Source: an uncultured Bacilli bacterium (GTDB lineage: Bacteria > Bacillota_I > Bacilli_A > RF39 > UBA660). From it: DNA of 58,216 nt. Position numbers and translations under genes: made by a program. Location: positions 1-58,216 of the forward strand of contig CANRPT010000004.1 of NCBI GenBank assembly GCA_947632565.1. The letters run 5' to 3'. Shown one piece after another: positions 42,987 to 51,399 of this stretch (the first letter of the stretch is position 1; the number at the start of each line of letters is the position of its first letter). The notes beneath the pieces are model-generated. The model was not told the origin of the DNA. It made no database searches and saw nothing but the letters and a program-made list of their open reading frames with translations.

Positions 42987-43382
42987 TTATGCCGTTCTCT
43001 TCCAGATGTTCACCACTTGGTATGGTGGCATATTGTTGTGTGCACCATCGCTACCAACGGATGAAGTGCCACCGAAATTTCCTTGGTTTCCAGTATTTGT
43101 TACAATAATATTATTTGGATTTATACAAAAGAAATTCCCTCCACCAGCAGTACCATTCGTAATTAACATACTACTGTGTGCGTGTTTAGGTATCTCATTT
43201 GTAGTAAGTTTATGCGTTGCCTCACCACCAGTGCTACCAAGTGGATATGATGAACTTGAACCCAATAAAAAGCGACCCTCAATTTTAGACCAACTTCCAC
43301 CAAATAGTGTTTGTGGACTAACATCGTTGGTGCTCATATATATTGAGCCAACTGGATATATAAAATCGATATTTAATTTCAT
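42987..43382 (-). CDS. Tail-tip paralogue 5 (second gene, group B)
   Basis: The 131 residues are of the RFLLG subclass: MKLNIDFIYPVGSIYMSTND, FGGSWSKIEGRFLLGSSSSY, GGEATHKLTTNEIPKHAHSS. The variable centre is AGGGNFFCINPNNIIVTNTG and the end GAHNNMPPYQVVNIWKRTA. No ribosome site is evident: ACTAAGCCGAATGAC precedes ATG, and AAGCCGAA also lies before paralogue 2, the other second-position gene. Confidence 0.83.
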   Translation of the reverse strand: MKLNIDFIYPVGSIYMSTNDVSPQTLFGGSWSKIEGRFLLGSSSSYPLGSTGGEATHKLTTNEIPKHAHSSMLITNGTAGGGNFFCINPNNIIVTNTGNQGNFGGTSSVGSDGAHNNMPPYQVVNIWKRTA

Positions 43383-43414
43383 GTCATTCGGCTTAGTCTA
43401 TGTTTATGAAAATG

Positions 43415-43441
43415 TTAGGCTGTCCCCATTATGGATGGCCT
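43415..43441. repeat. Relic of a gene 3' end between paralogues 4 and 5
   Basis: TTAGGCTGTCC at 43415-43425 repeats the TTAGGCTGTCC that forms the stop end of paralogue 4 (43442 onward), separated by an ATGGATGGCC-type link also seen at 41481-41537. It is a second example of a cassette-loss scar. Confidence 0.55.
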
Positions 43442-43828
43442 TTAGGCTGTCCTACGCCAAATATATACTACATAATATGGTGGCATATTGTTATGGGATT
43501 GGCCTCCACCGTTAGTTGATGTATCTGTTCCAAGACCAATACCTAAGTCTGACCAAGCAGCACCACCTGAAAGACCGTCTATCTCATGTTTTCCTACTAC
43601 TACAGGTGCCTTTTCCATTGTGTGTTTATGGGCAGGCATTTCGTTTTGAGTAAGCGTATGTGAAGCCTCACCACCGGTTTGTCCGGCACTATATCCACCA
43701 CCGGCTCCTAATATGAATCTGCCACTAATTTGTGTCCATGTTCCCCCAAATAGAGTGCCTGGATTGGTAGGGTTTAGGTTCATGTAAATTGAGCCGACTG
43801 GATAAACTAAATCAACATTAATTTTCAT
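43442..43828 (-). CDS. Tail-tip paralogue 4 (first gene, group B)
   Basis: The start chosen is ATG 43828 (MKINVDLVYPVGSIYMNLNP) after ATGGAGGTAATG; the in-frame upstream ATG lies on that ribosome site. The 128 residues are of the RFLLG subclass: FGGTWTQISGRFILGAGGGY, GGEASHTLTQNEMPAHKHTM, GGGQSHNNMPPYYVVYIWRR. It has leader B with (AT)9 upstream. Confidence 0.85.
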   Translation of the reverse strand: MKINVDLVYPVGSIYMNLNPTNPGTLFGGTWTQISGRFILGAGGGYSAGQTGGEASHTLTQNEMPAHKHTMEKAPVVVGKHEIDGLSGGAAWSDLGIGLGTDTSTNGGGQSHNNMPPYYVVYIWRRTA

Positions 43829-43952
43829 AAACATTACCTCCATTGAAAAGAGGGTAGTAGACTATTGAGCCATTACCCCCCTTTCCGTTAAAGAAGGATT
43901 GCTTAAATTTAGTAAGTACAATCCTCCTTTCTTGATATATATATATATATAT
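43829..43952 (-). promoter_or_regulatory. Leader B: (AT)9 tract and hairpin leader before group B
   Basis: Reading minus: (AT)9 at 43935-43952, AAAGGAGGATTG, loop TTACTAAATT, then CAATCCTTC (stem of ~10 bp that buries the GGAGG). A second pairing GGGTA/TACCC follows, then GGAGGTAATG and the start. The same order of parts occurs in leaders A and C, with compensating changes in the first stem. Confidence 0.6.
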
Positions 43953-44021
43953 TGAAGGTTTTCTAATAATTTTTTCATAGTAATTCAGTATTTTATATCT
44001 TCTATTATTTTAAAGGTTGTA

Positions 44022-44396
44022 TTATGAAATTCGTTTCCAAATATACACAGCCAAATACGGTGGCATATTATTATGAGCAGCGTTTCCACCAGTAGCACCA
44101 GTATTGATAGTACCATGGTTATCCCAGTTACCAGTTCTAAAATAACCAGCCGCTCCATCATATATAGTTGTATTTTGTGTGTGAGTATGACTTGGCATCT
44201 CTTCAATGGTTAATGTGTGTGTTTCTTCGCCACCAGTAGAGCCATTTGTGTGTGTACCACAACCTAATAGGAACCTATCTTTTAGTTGTTCCCACTTACC
44301 ACCGAATAGGGTGGCAGGGCTGGTTGCACTTACACTCATGTATATTGAGCCTACAGGATATACTGCATCTAAAATTAAATCTACATTTATTTTCAT
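44022..44396 (-). CDS. Tail-tip paralogue 3 (third gene, group A)
   Basis: The 124 residues start MKINVDLILDAVYPVGSIYM (three extra residues), then FGGKWEQLKDRFLLGCGTHT, GGEETHTLTIEEMPSHTHTQ, GGNAAHNNMPPYLAVYIWKR. It ends with Ile-Ser instead of Thr-Ala. There is no Shine-Dalgarno; TTTAGTTAGAAAATT precedes the ATG. A near-copy of its 3' end lies as a relic behind paralogue 1. Confidence 0.83.
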   Translation of the reverse strand: MKINVDLILDAVYPVGSIYMSVSATSPATLFGGKWEQLKDRFLLGCGTHTNGSTGGEETHTLTIEEMPSHTHTQNTTIYDGAAGYFRTGNWDNHGTINTGATGGNAAHNNMPPYLAVYIWKRIS

Positions 44397-44437
44397 AATT
44401 TTCTAACTAAATATATTGCAAAAATCTCAAGACGGTA

Positions 44438-44830
44438 TTAAGCCGTGCGTCGCCAATAATATACAACAATGTAGGGCTGTAGGTTATTATGAGCCTGTCC
44501 ACCACCAGTGTTGCTAGTTCCATGACTCCAGTCAGCATTGTTTCCGGCTCCTTTAGGGCTGCTTGCACCCACAGTTTGCCATGAACCTTGTGCATATAAA
44601 TTGTCTGAGTGGTTATGTGCTGGCATCTCACTAACAGTTAAAGTGTGTGTCTTTTCACCACCGGTTTTACCAATGGTGCCAAAGTCACTATCACTGGATT
44701 GATAACCAACAAGGCATCGTCCCTCAGCATATCTTTCCCATGTGCCACCAAATAACACATTGGGACTTGTGGTGTTCGTTGTTGCATATATTGACCCTAT
44801 AGGGTATATAAAATCTATGTTTAGTTTCAT
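44438..44830 (-). CDS. Tail-tip paralogue 2 (second gene, group A)
   Basis: The 130 residues are of the VG..KTGGEKTH subclass: MKLNIDFIYPIGSIYATTNT, FGGTWERYAEGRCLVGYQSS, GKTGGEKTHTLTVSEMPAHN. The end is GGGQAHNNLQPYIVVYYWRR. No ribosome site is seen; AAGCCGAAACAT precedes the ATG as before paralogue 5. Confidence 0.83.
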   Translation of the reverse strand: MKLNIDFIYPIGSIYATTNTTSPNVLFGGTWERYAEGRCLVGYQSSDSDFGTIGKTGGEKTHTLTVSEMPAHNHSDNLYAQGSWQTVGASSPKGAGNNADWSHGTSNTGGGQAHNNLQPYIVVYYWRRTA

Positions 44831-44850
44831 ATGTTTCGGCTTATGTTAGT

Positions 44851-44870
44851 TTATGAAATACGTTTCCAAG
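44851..44870. repeat. Relic of a paralogue-3-type 3' end between paralogues 1 and 2
   Basis: TTATGAAATACGTTTCCAAG copies, with one mismatch in 19, the 3' end of paralogue 3 (44022-44040, Trp-Lys-Arg-Ile-Ser-stop). No reading frame goes with it here, so a gene copy has been lost or moved. Confidence 0.65.
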
Positions 44871-44899
44871 ACACCTTGCGGTATCTCGGTCAAGAACGG

Positions 44900-45295
44900 T
44901 CAAGCAGTCCTCTTCCAAACATATACGGCTAGGTAAGGTGGCATTATTGATATAGTGTCACTCTTTAGTTGTTCAGATATGCTGCTACCTGTCATTCCAG
45001 TTGCATAATTCTCGGCAGTCGTTCTTCGTGTCCAAGTATTACTACTACTTGTTGCACCAGAGAATCGTGATTGGTTAATACTTAATCGACCGTCACTTGT
45101 CCAACCAATAGGATAATTTATGGTTGCAGTTCTTGAACCACCTGTTGAACCGTTTGCATATGTGTTTCCACAAGCCAGTAAGAATGTATCTTTGATTTGT
45201 TCCCAACTGCCACCAAATAATACGTTTGGATTGGTAGAGTTGGTTGACATATAAATGCTTCCAACTGGGTATATAAAATCGATGTTTAATTTCAT
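44900..45295 (-). CDS. Tail-tip paralogue 1 (first gene, group A)
   Basis: The 131 residues keep both conserved ends (MKLNIDFIYPVGSIYMSTNS, FGGSWEQIKDTFLLACGNTY; IMPPYLAVYVWKRTA). The GGExxH and HTH collar motifs are replaced by GGSRTATINYPIGWTSDGRL and a Ser/Thr/Arg-rich centre. It is thus the only member without the His motif. The ribosome site ATGGGGTG is moderate. Leader A with (AT)14 lies upstream. Confidence 0.8.
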   Translation of the reverse strand: MKLNIDFIYPVGSIYMSTNSTNPNVLFGGSWEQIKDTFLLACGNTYANGSTGGSRTATINYPIGWTSDGRLSINQSRFSGATSSSNTWTRRTTAENYATGMTGSSISEQLKSDTISIMPPYLAVYVWKRTA

Positions 45296-45432
<137 letters not shown>

Positions 45433-45433
45433 T

Positions 45434-45475
45434 GAAGGGTATTTAAAATAGAAGCAGAAGATATTAAATACCTTC
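45434..45475. other. Hairpin at the right end of the element
   Basis: GAAGGGTATTTAA (45434-45446) and TTAAATACCTTC (45464-45475) form a 12-bp stem with a one-base bulge, four bases from the inferred insertion boundary. No counterpart is seen at the left end. Confidence 0.55.
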
Positions 45476-45487
45476 CACCAAAGATGA

Positions 45488-47810
45488 AAATGGGAAGGAA
45501 TGTAGTGCTAGAGTAGTAGCAAAAAGACTAGAGAATAATAAATATGAATATTATACTTGTTTAATTTGTGAAGATTATCAAACAGAAGGAGAAGCATGCA
45601 GTTATGATGAGAATAATAATGTAACAGAAGAAACAAAATATTATCAAGTAGAAGTAGAGAGAGATACCTATGAAGTAGGACAAGGGGAACCATTTGAATT
45701 ACCTTATGGACAAGCCTATTATACCAAAGATGGAAAGAAAGAATTAGTAGAAGAAAAAGTAGTAGGAAATCCAAGAATAATAAATACCAATAAATTAGGA
45801 AAAACAAAAGTAAGGTATGCTTATAAAGGAGCCTATCAAGAAATTACGGTAGAAGTAGTAGATCAAGTAGCTCCAAGTATTCCAGAAGTAGTACTTCGAT
45901 ATGAGAATGAAAAAGGAAATTTATATCGAGATAATTGGTATAGTGGAGATATTTATCAAGAATTTCAATCATTAGATTATAGTAAACCAGGGGTAATGGG
46001 AAGTGGAATCGCCTATTATGAAATTAGTACAGATGGAGAACATTATCAAAGAATAGAAGGAAATCATCAAACTACCAAAGAAGATGGAGAACATACCTAC
46101 TATGTAAGAAGTGTAGATAAAAAAGGAAATACAGGAGAAGCAAGACAATATAAGATTAAAATAGATACAGAAGTTCCAAGCTGTAGTTTAAAAGTAAAAA
46201 CGGGAACGCTAGGAAAAGAAGAATGGTATACAAGTGATATAGAAATAGATTTTGAAAATATTACTGAAAACGTAAGTGAAATATTTAATAAAGAGATAGA
46301 TAAACCAAATATTACGGAGAATACAACAGGAACAAAAATAACAGGAACAATAGTAGATTTAGCAGGAAATAAAAACACTTGTAGTATTAACGTAAAATTA
46401 GATGAAACAACACCAAGTGCCCCAATCATAACTCCAAGTGATAGGATAGAAAGTGGAAAATGGCATGGAGCAGACTTTTATTTAAGTTTATCAGGAGCGA
46501 GTAATATTAGTGGAAATATCTATTATTATGGAACAACCGATAATCCAATAACAGTAGGAACTCAAATAAATCATAGTAGTAATACAACAGGAGTAACGTA
46601 TTATGCAAAAGTATGTAGTACAGCAGGATTATGTAGTGAAAATAGTAGTTATACTGTGAAGTTTGATAAAACGAAACCAACTTCCCCAACAGTAAAAGCA
46701 AGTGATAATATTGAAAGCGGAAATTGGCATCAAAATGACTTTGATGTAACTTGTAGTGTCAATGGAACAAGTACCAGTAATTTAAAATGTTATTATGGAA
46801 CAGATCCAAACAATATGAAACCAGGAGATAAAGGAAGTATAAAGGATAATACAGCAGGACAAAATCATTATTTCAAAGTATGTAATGAAGCAATGGTATG
46901 TAGCGATACTGTCACCTATCAATCAAAATTGGATGAAACGAATCCAACGATTAGTGCAAAAAGTAATCCAAGTTATATTCAACAAAATGTAAGTAAAGCA
47001 GTAACAGATTATTTCAATGTAGGATATAGTGTTAGTGGAGGAAGTGTAGAGTGTAAACTAGGAAATCAAGTTATCACAAACATCAATCAATTAAATTTAG
47101 GAGTAAATACCTTGACTTGTGTTGTAACAAGTGGAAATAACAGAACGGCAAGTACCACGATTACCTTTAGACATCAGTATAATGCTAGCTTAGCATGTAC
47201 TGATGGTAGAACACTTACAAATGGAAATTGTACCCAATATTATGCCAATAATGAAGCTCAATGTGGATGTAATAGCTATAATTCAAGCGAAGATCCCTCT
47301 TGTCCAGGAACTCCTACTTATCAAAGTTGTCAACATGCTAGTTTTGGACAAACTTGTACCTGTGAAAAACGAGGTTCTTGTAAACAATGGGCAATAAAGC
47401 AAGAGGGACAAAATACATTTGATCAAAGTGCATCCTTTGAAACAGAAAAAAATGCATGGTGTTATGGATGGGACAAATGTGAGTGTTGGACTGAAATGAA
47501 GAAACAAGTTTGTAGAAGAATAAAGTATGATTATAGTTTATGCCTAGATTATTATTGGAATAGTGCCTCAGGATCTTCATGCGATAGTGGAACAATAAGA
47601 AATAAAAGTTGTACGGATAATTGGGGAACTGGTAGTGTATGTCCAGTAGAGCATTATCCATCCTGCCAACTACCAAAGTTTGGATGTAATGTTGCTAACT
47701 CTTGTACAAAAACAGAAAATCAATATTTAACTTACCAATGTAATCAAACAGGAAATACTGGTACAAATGGATCCAATAATAACGGTACATCTTCTGTTTG
47801 CACATTTTAA
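45488..47810 (+). pseudogene. 3' part of the interrupted pilin-like gene: large Cys-rich ectodomain
   Basis: The frame resumes with ENGKECSARVVAKRLENNKY and runs to 47810 without its start. Frame and length join exactly to 35793. It encodes several Ig-like beta repeats (VDQVAPSIPEV, DETTPSAPIITPSDRIESGK, DKTKPTSPTVKASDNIESGN). A C-terminal region dense in Cys follows (QCGCNSYNSSEDPSCPGTPT, CEKRGSCKQW, CDSGTIRNKSC) and a Gly/Asn/Thr tail. The restored protein would be a membrane-tethered pseudopilin with an adhesin-sized ectodomain. The internal ATG at 45996 is not a natural start. Confidence 0.85.
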
Positions 47811-47854
47811 ATCAACAATATATATGTCAAGTAATTTTTAAAATCGTAGAATTT

Positions 47855-47880
47855 AATACAGAGATAATTTTCTGTATTTT
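47855..47880. terminator. Terminator between the pilin gene and the convergent small gene
   Basis: AATACAGA and TCTGTATT form a stem, with TTTTC downstream. Confidence 0.65.
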
Positions 47881-47884
47881 TTCT

Positions 47885-48136
47885 TTAATTGATAAATTTA
47901 CGATATTTCTGAAAGAGATTTTGAATTTCTAGATAGGTATTTTTACTAACATCTTTTTCTAATTTCTCCCAAATCTCTTTTTTATTATCAAAGAAATCTT
48001 CCCAATAATTTTTGATATAAAAATAAATGGTTTCAATTTCTTTTCCCGTTACTTCATAATTATTATTACTAATAAACTTGATAATATCCTCTTTCTTTAA
48101 TTTTTCGATATATCCTTTTAATAAGATTCTATACAT
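47885..48136 (-). CDS. Small helical protein, possibly DUF2624
   Basis: The 83 residues are predicted all helical: LLKGYIEKLKKEDIIKFISN, NNYEVTGKEIETIYFYIKNY, NTYLEIQNLFQKYRKF. Size and the pattern 'L-x-x-x-D-I-I-x-F-x-x-x-x-x-x-x-(T)-x-x-E' remind me of Bacillus YqfT (DUF2624). The match is from memory only. The start follows TAGGAGGATTATC. Divergent from clpC. Confidence 0.5.
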   Translation of the reverse strand: MYRILLKGYIEKLKKEDIIKFISNNNYEVTGKEIETIYFYIKNYWEDFFDNKKEIWEKLEKDVSKNTYLEIQNLFQKYRKFIN

Positions 48137-48246
48137 GATAATCCTCCTATTACACTATATGCAGTTTTCTCTTTCAACTATGATTCCTTGTATAAAAATC
48201 TTCTATTTTTCTCATAATGTTCATAGAATATAAAGGAGGAATTGAT

Positions 48247-50544
48247 ATGTTTTCTAAATTTAGTGAAGAAGCACAAAAAGTACTTGTTAGTTCCAAAAAA
48301 GAAATGCAAGAATTAAAGCATCCTTATGTTGGTAGTGAACATTTATTCCTTGCATTATTAAAAGGAAATGATGATTGTAGTAAAAAGTTAAATGAATTTG
48401 GAATAACGTATTCTAAATTTAAAGATAAATTAATTGAATTAGTAGGAATTGGAAAAGAAGAAAATCCTTGGTTTTTATATACACCGTTATTGAAAAGAGT
48501 GTTAGAAACAGCTCTTTTAGTAAGCAAAGAATCTCCAGGAGGAGAAGTAACTGTAGAACATTTACTTTTCTCTATTCTAGAAGAAGGAGAAGGAGTAGCG
48601 ATAAGAGTTTTGAATAAACTGGGAATTGATGTAAATGACTTACAAGATTATTTTTCTTTGCGATTAAGTAACAAAAAGAAAAGTGGGAAAAAGAAATTAT
48701 TAGTAGAAGAGTTTGGAATTGATTTAACCAAAAAAGCTATTTTAAATGAATTAGATCCTGTTGTAGGTCGTGAAAAAGAAATCAAAAGAATGATGGAAAT
48801 TCTTTGTAGAAGAGGAAAAAATAATCCATTATTGATAGGAGATGCTGGGGTTGGAAAAACAGCCTTGGTAGAAGAATTAGCTAGATTAATCATACAAGAT
48901 AAAGTACCGGAAAAATTAAAAAATAAACGAATTATTTCTTTATCCATTGCGTCATTAGTAGCAGGAACGAAGTATCGAGGAGAGTTTGAAGAAAGAGTTA
49001 CCAAAATGTTAAAAGAATTAGAAAATAGTGATAATATTTTACTCTTTATTGATGAAGTACATACCATTATGGGAGCAGGAGGAGCTGAAGGAGCAATCGA
49101 TGCAGCTAATATTTTTAAACCAGCTTTAGCTCGAGGAAAGATTCGTTTAATTGGTGCAACAACTACCGAAGAATATCAACAAACAATAGAAAAAGATAGA
49201 GCTATGGAACGAAGATTTCAAACCATCTTTATCTATGAACCCAAGGAAGAAGAAGTATACCAAATATTAGAAAAATTAAGACCAATTTATGAAAGTTACC
49301 ATGAAGTAAAAATAAAAGATAACGAGTTAAAAGAAATGATTCGGTTATCTAATAAGTATATGTATGATCGAAAACAACCAGATAAAGTCATTGATTTATT
49401 AGATGAAGTTTGTTCGAAAGTATCTTTGATATCTCATAAATCTTTATCAAAATTGGAATCCTATAAAGAAGAATTAATAGAAATAAGAGAAAAGAAAAAT
49501 AATCTTTTAATCAATCAAGATTTTGAAGGTGCTATGAAGATAAAACAAAAAGAAAAAGAATTACTTTCTAAAATGAATCATTTAGAATTAAGACAAGGAA
49601 AAAAGAAAAATCCACAGATGATTCGAATAGAAGATATTGCTTCCGTAATTAGTGAGAAAACGGGAATTCCTGTATATGAAATCAATAGTAGTAATGAGAA
49701 ATATATGAAAGATTTAGAGAAAACTTTAAAAAGAAAAATTATTGGACAAGAAGAAGCAATCGATAATCTAGTGAGAGTAACCAAACGAATGAAATTAGGA
49801 TATAAAGAGGATAACAAACCTTATTCTTATTTATTTGTGGGTCCTACTGGAGTAGGAAAAACAAAACTTGCCTTAGAATATGCTAACTTTTTATTTGGAA
49901 AAGAAAAACTGATTCGTTTTGATATGAGTGAATATCGAGATAGTAGTTCGATAACAAAAATTATTGGTTCTAACCCTGGATATGTAGGTTATGATGATGG
50001 AAAAAATAAGTTAGAAGAAATAAGAAAAAATCCTCATGCCGTAATTCTTTTAGATGAAATAGAAAAAGCCCATCCTAGTGTTTTAAACTTGTTCTTACAA
50101 ATCTTAGATGAAGGAAAGATTACAGATAGTAAAGGAAATGTTATTCATTTTCATCATCATATTATCATTATGACATCTAATGTTGGTTTTCACCAAGAAG
50201 CAGTTGGATTTCTAGAAGAAGTAAATAAAGATGATAGTAAATTAAAGGAAGTTTTATCTTTAGAGTTATTAAATCGTATTCAAAAAGTAATATATTTTAG
50301 AAAATTAGAAGAATCTGATATCCGTTTCATTATCAAAAGTCAATTAATAGAAGTGAAAAAGAAATTTAAAGAGAGAAACATTTCTGTCCATATTCCAGAA
50401 TCTATGGTTGATAAAATGGTAGAATTAACCAGGTATTTAGAGTTTGGTGCTAGAAAAGTAGAGCAAGTAATTGAAGAAAAAGTGGATGATGCTGTGATTG
50501 ATAGTATTTTAGAAGGAAAAAGTGAAATCTATCTAGATTGTTGA
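48247..50544 (+). CDS. clpC: ClpC-type AAA+ unfoldase
   Basis: The start is ATG 48247 (MFSKFSEEAQKVLVSSKKEM) after AAAGGAGGAATTGAT. The 765 residues have an N-terminal Clp_N double repeat (~1-145), NBD1 with GDAGVGKT and LLFIDEVHTIMGAGGAEG, a short middle region with a UVR-like INQDFEGAMKIKQKEKE, and NBD2 with [28 protein letters not shown] and ILLDEIEKAHP. ClpC hands substrates to ClpP. The usual ctsR-mcsA-mcsB genes are absent upstream and no CtsR heptad repeat was found, so its control differs from Bacillus. The NBD2 C-terminal segment is short. Confidence 0.88.
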   Translation: MFSKFSEEAQKVLVSSKKEMQELKHPYVGSEHLFLALLKGNDDCSKKLNEFGITYSKFKDKLIELVGIGKEENPWFLYTPLLKRVLETALLVSKESPGGEVTVEHLLFSILEEGEGVAIRVLNKLGIDVNDLQDYFSLRLSNKKKSGKKKLLVEEFGIDLTKKAILNELDPVVGREKEIKRMMEILCRRGKNNPLLIGDAGVGKTALVEELARLIIQDKVPEKLKNKRIISLSIASLVAGTKYRGEFEERVTKMLKELENSDNILLFIDEVHTIMGAGGAEGAIDAANIFKPALARGKIRLIGATTTEEYQQTIEKDRAMERRFQTIFIYEPKEEEVYQILEKLRPIYESYHEVKIKDNELKEMIRLSNKYMYDRKQPDKVIDLLDEVCSKVSLISHKSLSKLESYKEELIEIREKKNNLLINQDFEGAMKIKQKEKELLSKMNHLELRQGKKKNPQMIRIEDIASVISEKTGIPVYEINSSNEKYMKDLEKTLKRKIIGQEEAIDNLVRVTKRMKLGYKEDNKPYSYLFVGPTGVGKTKLALEYANFLFGKEKLIRFDMSEYRDSSSITKIIGSNPGYVGYDDGKNKLEEIRKNPHAVILLDEIEKAHPSVLNLFLQILDEGKITDSKGNVIHFHHHIIIMTSNVGFHQEAVGFLEEVNKDDSKLKEVLSLELLNRIQKVIYFRKLEESDIRFIIKSQLIEVKKKFKERNISVHIPESMVDKMVELTRYLEFGARKVEQVIEEKVDDAVIDSILEGKSEIYLDC

Positions 50545-50556
50545 TAGATTTCTTTT
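50524..50556 (+). terminator. clpC terminator overlapping the stop codon
   Basis: GAAATCTATC and GATAGATTTC pair around a 9-base loop, followed by TTTTCTCTTT. Confidence 0.8.
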
Positions 50557-50595
50557 CTCTTTCATGTTATAATTTTCTTAGAAACTAGGAGGATT

Positions 50596-51366
50596 ATGAT
50601 GGAAAATAATGAAGTTATGTATCATATTGGATTAAAAAAAGAAGATATAAAAGGTGCGAAATATGCCATATTACCAGGAGATCCTGGACGTGTTCAGAAA
50701 ATAGCGGAACAGTTAGAAGAAGCTACATTTTTAATAGCAAATAGAGAGTACACGAGTTATTTAGGAAAAATCAAAGAAGAAAATGTGTTGGTGATTTCAA
50801 CTGGTATGGGTGGACCATCTACTGCTATTTGTGTAGAGGAACTAGCTCAAATTGGAATCCAAAACTTTATTCGCATAGGAACAAGTGGTGGAATGCAATT
50901 AGAGGTAAATGCCGGAGATTTAGTCATCGCACAAGCTGCGATTAGACAAGAAGGAACTAGTAAAGAATATGTACCAGTTGAATATCCAGCCGTAGCAGAT
51001 ATTGATTTGGTAAATGCCTTAAGAGAAGCAGCTAATGAATTAGGATATCAATTTCATACCGGGGTTGTACATTGTAAAGATTCCTTTTACGGACAACACC
51101 ATCCAGAAAAAATGCCTATTGGGTATGAGCTAGAGGAAAAATGGAATGCTTGGATGAAGGCTGGAGCTTTATGTAGTGAAATGGAAACTGCTTCGTTATA
51201 TATTGTATCAAGTTATTTAAGAGTAAAAGCAGCAGCTATTTTATCAGTAATTTGGAATCAAGAACAGAAAAAAAGAGGATTAGAAGTGAATACTAATTTT
51301 GATACCGAAAAAGAAATAAAAGTAGCAATCAAAGCAATTGAAAAATTAATTTTAAATGAAAGATAG
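50596..51366 (+). CDS. udp: Uridine phosphorylase-type nucleoside phosphorylase
   Basis: It cleaves uridine with phosphate to uracil and ribose-1-phosphate. The 256 residues contain AILPGDPGRVQKIAEQLEEA, VISTGMGGPSTAICVEELAQ, FIRIGTSGGMQ (phosphate site Arg/Thr-Ser), EGTSKEYVPVEYPAVADIDL and SEMETASLYIVSSYLRVKAA (ribose-binding Met-Glu). The combination with 'Y-x-P-x-x-Y-P-A' points to uridine rather than purine phosphorylase. The start follows AGGAGGATT; ATG 50599 is an alternative. Confidence 0.82.
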   Translation: MMENNEVMYHIGLKKEDIKGAKYAILPGDPGRVQKIAEQLEEATFLIANREYTSYLGKIKEENVLVISTGMGGPSTAICVEELAQIGIQNFIRIGTSGGMQLEVNAGDLVIAQAAIRQEGTSKEYVPVEYPAVADIDLVNALREAANELGYQFHTGVVHCKDSFYGQHHPEKMPIGYELEEKWNAWMKAGALCSEMETASLYIVSSYLRVKAAAILSVIWNQEQKKRGLEVNTNFDTEKEIKVAIKAIEKLILNER

Positions 51367-51399
51367 TTTTCTACTCGAATGATTATTTAGGGGAGAAGT

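Noticed and set aside
42149-44406. Plus-strand open frames opposite the tail-tip genes
   Set aside because: They repeat between paralogues only because the coding strand is conserved; no ribosome sites.
41076-45295. Diversity-generating retroelement
   Set aside because: No reverse transcriptase and no template/variable repeat pair was found; variation lies among separate paralogues.
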